The notes under the pieces are model-generated. The model was not told the DNA's origin. It was given only the letters and a program-made list of their open reading frames with translations, and did no database searches. Position numbers and translations under genes: made by a program. A stretch of DNA of 11,122 bases from Lysobacterales bacterium (GTDB lineage: Bacteria > Pseudomonadota > Gammaproteobacteria > Xanthomonadales > SZUA-36), in assembly GCA_009692275.1 (NCBI GenBank), contig SHZL01000063.1:1-11122 (forward strand). Reading direction: 5' to 3'. Position 1 is the stretch's first letter. Every line of letters begins with the position of its first letter. This document shows, piece after piece, positions 1-4,715 of the stretch.

Positions 1-2
1 GT

Positions 3-329
3 GAGCTGGCGCGCAATGTGCATTTACGGTCCAGAAGCGATGACCGCTGGGAATTTGCGATTGCTGCCTCGCTCAGACACCTGGGATCCGCCACGTGTGT
101 AGACCGGCTGAGCCAGGCGCTCAGTGATCAGCTTGGACATGCTGTAATGGTTCGCCTCATCGATGATGAAGGCGCGAATTTGCACACGCAGGCAAAACTG
201 GATCAGCAGCAGTTGAGCATCAGGATGACCGACGCAGAGCGCGCGATCAACGAGGACCCGGTAATCAAGTCGCTCAAAGAGCGGTTTGGCGCCCGGGTCA
301 TCGAAAACTCCATCCAGCCACTGCAATAA
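3..329 (+). CDS. dnaX: DNA polymerase III subunit tau/gamma, C-terminal fragment (5' end outside window)
   Basis: This is the last 108 residues of an open frame that enters from the left edge and stops with TAA. The fragment matches the C-terminal domain of tau: an ELARN segment, then a hydrophobic FAIAASLRHL strand region, LSQALSDQLGH, a helix rich in acidic and basic residues, and the typical ending DPVIKSLKERFGARVIENSI. In E. coli this domain of tau binds the alpha subunit (DnaE) and couples the clamp loader to the polymerase. The ATPase domains and any tau/gamma frameshift site lie outside the window. ybaB and recR follow on the same strand, the standard gammaproteobacterial order, which supports the call strongly. 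A GTG at 18 is only an internal codon, not a start. Confidence 0.93.
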   Translation, partial: ELARNVHLRSRSDDRWEFAIAASLRHLGSATCVDRLSQALSDQLGHAVMVRLIDDEGANLHTQAKLDQQQLSIRMTDAERAINEDPVIKSLKERFGARVIENSIQPLQ

Positions 330-361
330 TCCAACGATTCCCTCAAGAGGGCCGAGACGAA

Positions 362-694
362 ATGAAAGGAAACCTGGCAGGCTTGATGCAGCAAGCGCAG
401 AAAATGCAACAGGAAATGCAAAAAGCCCAGGAAGAACTCGCCAGGCTGGAAGTATGCGGCGAGGCAGGGGGAGGGCTGGTCACCGTTGCGATGAACGGGC
501 AGCACGCGGTGCGCCGCATACACATTGATCCCTCGCTGCTGGGAGATGTGGAAATGCTGGAAGATATTGTCACGGCGGCGGTCAATGATGCGGTGAATCG
601 AATTGCTCAGACCACTCAGGAAAAGATGGGGGAAAAAATGGCAGGCCTGACGGCAGGACTTTCCCTGCCCCCCGGGTTCAAGTTGCCGTTCTAG
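362..694 (+). CDS. ybaB: YbaB/EbfC family nucleoid-associated DNA-binding protein
   Basis: A 110-residue protein of the YbaB/EbfC (DUF149) family, a small dimeric protein that binds DNA and is associated with the nucleoid. It aligns nearly end to end with E. coli YbaB (109 aa): an N-terminal amphipathic helix rich in Gln, Met and Lys (LMQQAQKMQQEMQKAQEEL), the central GLVTVAMNGQH and IDPSLLGDVEMLEDIV segments, and the diagnostic C-terminus LPPGFKLPF. An AAGAGG Shine-Dalgarno sequence lies 11 nt before the ATG. The gene starts 32 bp after dnaX and ends 9 bp before the recR ATG, so it is almost certainly co-transcribed with both. In other bacteria the link to recR has been taken to suggest a role in DNA repair or recombination; that is inference here. 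Confidence 0.95.
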   Translation: MKGNLAGLMQQAQKMQQEMQKAQEELARLEVCGEAGGGLVTVAMNGQHAVRRIHIDPSLLGDVEMLEDIVTAAVNDAVNRIAQTTQEKMGEKMAGLTAGLSLPPGFKLPF

Positions 695-703
695 CCCTTG
701 GCT

Positions 704-1312
704 ATGCAACCCGCTTCCCTGCTGGGGCAATTGATTGAAGCCCTCAGATGCCTTCCCGGCGTGGGTCCCAAGTCAGCCCAACGAATGGCGTTTCATTTAC
801 TGGAACGCAATCGCGCGGGTGGCATGCACCTGGCTCAAACCTTGCAGGTGGCCATGGAGCGCATTGGCCGCTGTTCGGTGTGCCGGGACCTGACCGAAAA
901 TTCCTTATGCCGGATTTGCTCTGACGAAAAGCGCAATCCGGCGCAGCTGTGCGTGGTTGAGTCACCCAGCGATGTGCTGGCGATTGAACAGGCCACAGGT
1001 TACCAGGGGCGTTACTTCGTGCTGATGGGGCGGCTTTCGCCACTGGATGGCATCGGACCCGCGCAGCTTGGGCTGGATGAGCTGGCGGCCAAATTGCGCG
1101 ATGATCCGCCGGCAGAGTTGATCATCGCGACCAACCCCACCGTTGAAGGTGAAGCGACTGCGTATTACCTGCAGCGCATGGCGCAAAAAAGCGGCGTACG
1201 AGCCAGTCGCATCACGCATGGCGTGCCATTGGGAGGGGAATTGGAATACACCGACCAATCCACGATTGCCCACGCCTTCAGCAGTCGCCAATATATCCAG
1301 GATCCCTCCTGA
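704..1312 (+). CDS. recR: Recombination mediator protein RecR
   Basis: RecR acts with RecF and RecO to load RecA onto gapped single-stranded DNA in the RecFOR pathway. The 202-residue protein has the full domain order: an N-terminal helix-hairpin-helix (about residues 10-35, with LPGVGPKSAQRMAF), a four-cysteine zinc finger (C57, C60, C69, C72) and a Toprim domain with VVES near 87 and NPTVEGEAT at 144-152, ending in a THGVPLGGELEY segment. Length matches E. coli RecR (201 aa). I chose ATG 704 because MQPASLLGQL aligns with the start of E. coli RecR; an in-frame TTG at 698 is possible but adds only two residues. There is no clear Shine-Dalgarno sequence, so translation is probably coupled to ybaB, whose stop is 9 bp upstream. 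Confidence 0.96.
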   Translation: MQPASLLGQLIEALRCLPGVGPKSAQRMAFHLLERNRAGGMHLAQTLQVAMERIGRCSVCRDLTENSLCRICSDEKRNPAQLCVVESPSDVLAIEQATGYQGRYFVLMGRLSPLDGIGPAQLGLDELAAKLRDDPPAELIIATNPTVEGEATAYYLQRMAQKSGVRASRITHGVPLGGELEYTDQSTIAHAFSSRQYIQDPS

Positions 1313-1325
1313 GCTGACCAGGTAA

Positions 1326-1400
1326 GCTCAGTTTGGGCAGGCTTAGTACAGGCAGTCTCAGCGCGGGCAGGCTCAGTATAGGCAGGCTCGGCACAGGCAG
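1326..1400 (+). repeat. Five 15-bp tandem repeats
   Basis: Five contiguous 15-bp units (1326-1340, 1341-1355, 1356-1370, 1371-1385, 1386-1400) share the pattern GCTCAG-NNN-NGGCAG. All five end in GGCAG, and units differ mainly at bases 7-10. They lie between the convergent 3' ends of recR and the ComEA-like gene, and the last unit runs straight into the left arm of a perfect hairpin. Because 15 is a multiple of three, the minus strand reads through them as a repeating L-P-x-L-S pentapeptide. Function unknown. Confidence 0.85.
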
Positions 1401-1437
1401 GGACATCCGGCCGGTATGAAGGGCCGGATGTCCCTGC
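1397..1437. terminator. Perfect 16-bp hairpin between convergent genes, probable bidirectional terminator
   Basis: The arms 1397-1412 and 1422-1437 are exactly complementary over 16 bp and GC-rich, with a 9-nt loop. The hairpin lies 85 bp after the recR stop and 10 bp after the stop of the minus-strand ComEA-like gene, where a shared terminator would be expected. Neither side has a clear run of T, so it is not a textbook intrinsic terminator; it may act as a transcript-end stabiliser or need another factor. Confidence 0.55.
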
Positions 1438-1446
1438 GACTGGAAA

Positions 1447-1728
1447 CTACTCCTTGGTTTTGACCGCAGCTTCATCGACGAAAATGATGTCGCGGTTCTT
1501 GTCTATGGTGCGTATGCCAATCCCTTTGACGTTGACCAGTTCGTCGACATGGGCAAAGTTTCCGTTGGTTTCGCGGTAGCGCACAATTTCCTGGGCTTTG
1601 GCGAGTCCCACTCCATTCATGGACCCGGCAATCTCCTCTGCGGAAGCGGTATTGATGTTGACCGTTCCCGCTGCCCAGGCAGTCAGGGTGAGCATGCAGG
1701 CAAGCAAGCTCGCAATGATGAATTTCAT
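1447..1728 (-). CDS. ComEA-family helix-hairpin-helix protein with signal peptide
   Basis: A 93-residue exported protein. Residues 1-19 form a signal peptide (MKFIIASLLACMLTLTAWA, likely cleaved before AGTVNINTA). A Cys at 11 resembles a lipobox (L-L-A-C) but sits very early, so I prefer signal peptidase I cleavage. The rest is a tandem helix-hairpin-helix domain of the ComEA type: VNINTASAEEI at 23-33, hairpin one with GVGLAKAQEIV (39-49), and hairpin two with VKGIGIRTIDKNRDII (67-82). Such domains bind double-stranded DNA without sequence preference. Periplasmic ComEA pulls incoming DNA across the outer membrane in naturally competent bacteria, but many gammaproteobacteria carry short homologues whose role is less clear. 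The start is fixed by an AGGAGA Shine-Dalgarno sequence (1740-1735, minus strand) 6 nt upstream. The frame stays open upstream to about 1920, but that part lacks family similarity. Confidence 0.85.
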   Translation of the reverse strand: MKFIIASLLACMLTLTAWAAGTVNINTASAEEIAGSMNGVGLAKAQEIVRYRETNGNFAHVDELVNVKGIGIRTIDKNRDIIFVDEAAVKTKE

Positions 1729-1952
1729 ATCTGTTCTCCTCTTGTGGTTTGTTTCGGTCGGCCCAGTCCCGGTTTGGAACGGACCCAGATGCAGCATAGG
1801 GCTGCCGGGTGAAAGACACAGCCGTGATTTGCCCTGATTTCTGTAGGAGAAAAGCGCGCCCATAACCACTCTCAGCTTTTGAGAATCGGCAGGAGTTAAA
1901 TACCACCATGCCCAAAACATGAATTGGGATTTATCAGCAGGAGGAGACAGTC

Positions 1953-2183
1953 ATGAATGTAAACCAGGATGTGGTTGGCAAGACCATTACCGGCGTGATC
2001 GCGTCCGTCAAACCAAATGGCTCCGCGCGGGAACTCTGGATGCTGCAGTTTTCCGACGGAACCCATGTGGAGTTCGTCTCTCCCGGGGCTCGCCGGGCCC
2101 TGCGCGAGGCCACAAAACGGCCGGTTTCGGCACGCAAAACGCCTTCCACAGCCTCGCCACAGCTCGCTTTAAATGTGGCTTGA
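1953..2183 (+). CDS. Small protein of unknown function (76 aa)
   Basis: I do not recognise a family. Support for a real gene is the purine-rich ribosome binding site AGGAGGAGA at 1939-1947, 5 nt before the ATG. Residues 1-50 look like a compact folded unit: a KTITGVIASV strand, then WMLQFSDGTHVEFVSPG, which reads like two beta strands with a DG turn, then a basic helix RRALREATKR. The last 20 or so residues are rich in Ser, Thr, Pro and Ala and probably disordered. No signal peptide or membrane segment is seen. It is divergent from the ComEA-like gene (224 bp between starts), and its stop is 3 bp before the DnaA-box palindrome. A 118-residue frame overlapping it from 1919 lacks a ribosome binding site. 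Confidence 0.65.
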   Translation: MNVNQDVVGKTITGVIASVKPNGSARELWMLQFSDGTHVEFVSPGARRALREATKRPVSARKTPSTASPQLALNVA

Positions 2184-2187
2184 ACAG

Positions 2188-2196
2188 TTATCCACA
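2188..2196 (+). promoter_or_regulatory. DnaA box, TTATCCACA
   Basis: Exact match to the strongest E. coli DnaA box sequence. It faces the next box (2202-2210) head to head. It lies between two convergent 3' ends, so it is not in the promoter of either flanking gene. Confidence 0.7.
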
Positions 2197-2201
2197 AAAC
2201 C

Positions 2202-2210
2202 TGTGGATAA
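2202..2210 (-). promoter_or_regulatory. DnaA box, TTATCCACA on the minus strand
   Basis: Exact consensus DnaA box in opposite orientation to the box at 2188-2196. A further TGTGTGAAA at 2214-2222 differs from the TTWTNCACA consensus at one position and may be a weak extra site. Confidence 0.7.
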
Positions 2211-2258
2211 CCCTGTGTGAAAGCTTTCAAGGCTTAAGGCCTGATCTATGGCTGTGCG

Positions 2259-2311
2259 TTTTGATCAAAATTTAACCAGTAACATAATATCTTGTAAATA
2301 CAATTACTTAA
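2259..2311. other. AT-rich segment (81% AT) flanked by DnaA boxes
   Basis: By direct count, 43 of 53 bases are A or T, in a window that is otherwise GC-rich. It opens with the 12-bp palindrome TTTTGATCAAAA (2259-2270), which contains a Dam site; a second GATC is at 2243-2246. The stretch lies between the paired DnaA boxes on the left and a third box on the right. This resembles a DNA-unwinding element, but unwinding function is inference. Confidence 0.5.
2261..2288 (+). promoter_or_regulatory. Possible sigma-70 promoter pointing rightward
   Basis: TTGATC (2261-2266) and CATAAT (2283-2288) are 16 bp apart, a reasonable match to -35 and -10 elements. No plus-strand gene follows, so any transcript would be non-coding or antisense to the end of the CoA-hydrolase gene. 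AT-rich DNA often yields such matches by chance. Confidence 0.25.
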
Positions 2312-2320
2312 GCAATGGAG

Positions 2321-2336
2321 ACGTGCCCTGGCACGT
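2321..2336. repeat. Short perfect inverted repeat, ACGTGCC / GGCACGT
   Basis: Two 7-bp arms around a central CT form a 16-bp near-continuous palindrome at the right edge of the AT-rich segment. The size and symmetry suit a dimeric DNA-binding protein better than an RNA hairpin, because the loop would be only 2 nt. No regulator can be named. Confidence 0.45.
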
Positions 2337-2380
2337 AACAAGGGCCTGTCACAATAGCGTAACGTAGACAATCAGGCACT

Positions 2381-2389
2381 TGTGTATAA
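2381..2389 (-). promoter_or_regulatory. DnaA box, TTATACACA on the minus strand
   Basis: TGTGTATAA on the plus strand is the reverse complement of TTATACACA, the sequence of the R2 box of E. coli oriC and a full match to TTWTNCACA. It lies on the far side of the AT-rich stretch from the paired boxes. Confidence 0.6.
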
Positions 2390-2476
2390 AGACCCAGAAT
2401 CAAATGGAAGAAGATGGGCTAACTCATTGATTAATTCTGCAGAGCAAGCAGGGACAAGGGCCCGTTTCGCAGTCGA

Positions 2477-4684
2477 TCAGGGCGCTGTGGATGCGTGACA
2501 GGACACTAGCGCCAGTTCCAGCAGCCTGCGCTCCAGCTTTTCCCGCCACGACCCGGGGTTTTCCAGGCCCATTCTGCTGATACAGGCCCGCAACATGATG
2601 TCTTGATCACTTCCTGCTGGAGCCCCCCGGCGTCCTCGCGGGGGCCATCCTGGCAGGACTACGGCCCGCAGGAGCAGAATCAAACGGTGCATGCGCGTGT
2701 CGCCCAGCGAAGCGAGGTAGGTGAGCGCGCGAGCAAGGAGTTGTTCTTCAGAGGTAAAGTCGCTGCCGAATGGATAGTCGGGGAGCGCACCTGAGCGGCG
2801 AAAGGCAGACAGGCATTGCTCCATCCACCGCGGTGAGTTGTTGCGGAATTGAGCAGGGACAGTCCAGGCGGTATCGAGTTTGCCGGCCTTGACGGCTGCG
2901 GCGCGCAATTCTTCCTGCCAGCGGTTGTCCGCAATGCAAATCAGTCTCTGTATGACTTCTTCATCCTGTGCGCCGCGCAAATCGGCAACCCCGTATTCAG
3001 TTACCACGATGTCCCGCAGGTGGCGCGGTATGGTTGTGTGTGGATATTCCCAAACAATGTTTGATGCTGCCTTGCGGCCGGAACCCCGGCAGCTGCGCAG
3101 CATCAGTACGGATCGTCCCCGTTCCAGTGCATGCGCCATGGCCACGAAGTTGTACTGGCCGCCAACACCGCTGACCACTTGTCCGTCACTCAACTGATCA
3201 GATACCGCGGCGCCCAGCAAGGTCATTTTCATCGCCGTATTGATGAAGCGGCCTTCAAGGCGTTGCGCGCGGTCGAGTTCCTCGCCTCCGTAGAGTTGGT
3301 TGATTCTTGCCACATCGGTCATGTGGAAGCGGGAGCGCTCGTCCCTGCTCATGCCGTTCAGGGTGTCGTACATCCATTGTGAGCCGAGAAAAAAGGCCGC
3401 GTGCAGCACAACGCCGCCAGTGAGTTTTTTACCGAGCGCATGCTGGGTCAAAAAGCTGCGCACGCCGGGATCGGATAAATCGTTGGTGGTACTGCCGCCG
3501 TGTGCCGTAGAGATGCTGCGTGCATTGCATGCTGTGCCTGGCTGCAGGATGCCAAAACGCAACAGCCACGCGAGCGAATGCTCAGCCAGGCGGGCCGGAA
3601 GCGCGCCATGCGTCCACAGCGTGTCGAGGCTATCCGGTGCCAGGTCCTCGTTGATTAACCCCTGGTTGAGCAGCTGTTGGAGGCTGCAGTGATCATAGAC
3701 ATTGCGCTTCAGCACACCGGCCGCGCGTAAATGCAAAAAGCCCTCCATGAACATTTCGCTGGCCGCGTAGAGGCCGCGTTCAAATGCCTGGTCGCCTCCC
3801 CATGAGTCGCGCAGCTTTGGCGCACAGCGCGCATCCGCCCTGGCCGCCTTGAGCATGTCCCTGTATTGGCGGTTGTCCTTGTGCCGCATGACGGTGAAGA
3901 AACTGACCGCATCACCCAGTGAACCTATGCCCAGCTGCAAGGTGCCGCCGTCCCGCACCAGTTGACTGGCATGCAGGCCGACCAGGAAATCCTGGGTACT
4001 GACGGCCATGCGGGGAACGGCGAACAGTGGCTGCGGATGGCCGTCCAGCAGCCAGTCGAATTCAGCAGCCGCCAGTTCGGCATCACCCCCCATGTAGGGG
4101 AGTTCCGCATTGATCTGGCCAACAAACAACAGGTTTTCGCGCGGTATTCTGCGGCGCAGGTCCAGCGTGACGTCGGGGTTGGACGCAAGGCTGTAATAAC
4201 CAGGTCGCTGCGGATCTACCGCCACCATTTGCACCAGGAGATTAACCCCCCTGGTTTGCATGTCGCGGGCCACATGCGTGTAGTTGCTGGAAACGTAATG
4301 ACGTTGCGCATGGCGGTCATGCAGGCGGCTGCCGGAACGGAAGTAAAACTCGCTGATGGAAATATTGTTCGGCACCGTGCCCCGGTCCAGGTCTTGCAGG
4401 TACTCAAGCCGCGGGTAGTCACCAAACTGGCGCTTTATGAATGGCCCCAGGAATCGCTGCTTGAGGCCGGTCGAGAGTTTTGGCGGATTGAGCGACAAGG
4501 CGGTGAACAGTTCCAGCCTGATGGAGGCGTCGGCACGGGCAGCGAGGTACAGGGCATTGACCAGGTGGTTAGGTTTGCCCAAGGCCAGGGGTGCTCCCAC
4601 GATCCAGTGATTGCCCAGCCGCTGGCGCACGAACTGCACGAACTCGTCGCTGTTTGTGCTCAACACGGGCATGGCCTTAACCAT
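2477..4684 (-). CDS. Acetyl-CoA hydrolase/transferase family protein, large form
   Basis: A 735-residue member of the family I CoA-transferase / acetyl-CoA hydrolase group, which moves or hydrolyses CoA through a glutamyl-CoA thioester. Visible family landmarks are GGTLQLGIGSLGDAV (about 246-260), the likely catalytic Glu at 310 in YAASEMFMEGFL, SGVGGQYNFVAMA (505-517), and VVTEYGVADLRG (560-571), the C-terminal domain signature. It is well above the roughly 430-550 residues of typical 4-hydroxybutyrate CoA-transferases and Ach1-type enzymes. The extra length lies in the N-terminal part, in a segment between residues 320 and 440, and in a C-terminal tail. The true substrate cannot be read from sequence. 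It starts 31 bp after sbcB on the same strand, so co-transcription is likely. The start is uncertain: ATG 4684, TTG 4687 and ATG 4672 are all in frame and lie within 13-bp repeats. Confidence 0.85.
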   Translation of the reverse strand: MVKAMPVLSTNSDEFVQFVRQRLGNHWIVGAPLALGKPNHLVNALYLAARADASIRLELFTALSLNPPKLSTGLKQRFLGPFIKRQFGDYPRLEYLQDLDRGTVPNNISISEFYFRSGSRLHDRHAQRHYVSSNYTHVARDMQTRGVNLLVQMVAVDPQRPGYYSLASNPDVTLDLRRRIPRENLLFVGQINAELPYMGGDAELAAAEFDWLLDGHPQPLFAVPRMAVSTQDFLVGLHASQLVRDGGTLQLGIGSLGDAVSFFTVMRHKDNRQYRDMLKAARADARCAPKLRDSWGGDQAFERGLYAASEMFMEGFLHLRAAGVLKRNVYDHCSLQQLLNQGLINEDLAPDSLDTLWTHGALPARLAEHSLAWLLRFGILQPGTACNARSISTAHGGSTTNDLSDPGVRSFLTQHALGKKLTGGVVLHAAFFLGSQWMYDTLNGMSRDERSRFHMTDVARINQLYGGEELDRAQRLEGRFINTAMKMTLLGAAVSDQLSDGQVVSGVGGQYNFVAMAHALERGRSVLMLRSCRGSGRKAASNIVWEYPHTTIPRHLRDIVVTEYGVADLRGAQDEEVIQRLICIADNRWQEELRAAAVKAGKLDTAWTVPAQFRNNSPRWMEQCLSAFRRSGALPDYPFGSDFTSEEQLLARALTYLASLGDTRMHRLILLLRAVVLPGWPPRGRRGAPAGSDQDIMLRACISRMGLENPGSWREKLERRLLELALVSCHASTAP

Positions 4685-4710
4685 CAACCTTAGCCGTCAA
4701 CCTTAGCCAT
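4673..4710 (-). repeat. 13-bp repeats covering the ribosome binding site and start of the CoA-hydrolase gene
   Basis: Read on the minus strand, GGCTAAGGTTGA occurs twice with a period of 13 bp, followed by a diverged third unit TGGTTAAGGCC that begins within the start codon. Each unit contains AAGG, which could serve as a weak Shine-Dalgarno core. The first unit begins with ATG at 4710, which opens only a six-codon frame. Confidence 0.75.
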
Positions 4711-4715
4711 GGAGA

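Larger units (their letters stand above)
2187..2211. repeat. Perfect inverted repeat formed by two DnaA boxes
   Basis: The arms GTTATCCACA (2187-2196) and TGTGGATAAC (2202-2211) are exact reverse complements around a 5-nt spacer. Each arm contains a full-consensus DnaA box. The repeat begins 3 bp after the stop of the 76-residue gene and could also fold as a 10-bp RNA hairpin, but no T-tract follows, so a purely terminator role is less likely. Confidence 0.85.

Noticed and set aside
203..730. 175-codon minus-strand open frame
   Set aside because: It covers dnaX, ybaB and the start of recR in antisense; those three are firmly identified by protein similarity.
1326..1400. CRISPR array
   Set aside because: The 15-bp units are directly adjacent without unique spacers and are shorter than CRISPR repeats; no cas gene is present.
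1447..1920. Longer version of the ComEA-like protein starting near 1920
   Set aside because: The upstream extension lacks similarity and the signal peptide with AGGAGA site at 1728 marks the true start.
1919..2275. 118-codon plus-strand frame overlapping the 76-residue gene
   Set aside because: It has no ribosome binding site, runs through the DnaA-box palindrome and AT-rich DNA, and its Cys/Trp-rich composition looks non-coding. The other frame has an AGGAGGAGA site.
2184..2476. A definite chromosomal origin (oriC)
   Set aside because: DnaA boxes and AT-rich DNA fit, but no usual origin neighbour is present, Dam sites are few (two near the boxes), and skew cannot be judged from one window. 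Reported as a DnaA-box region instead.
3962..4693. 243-codon plus-strand open frame
   Set aside because: It lies wholly antisense to the CoA-hydrolase gene, whose family motifs are clear, and its translation shows no recognisable domain. Long antisense frames are common in GC-rich coding DNA.
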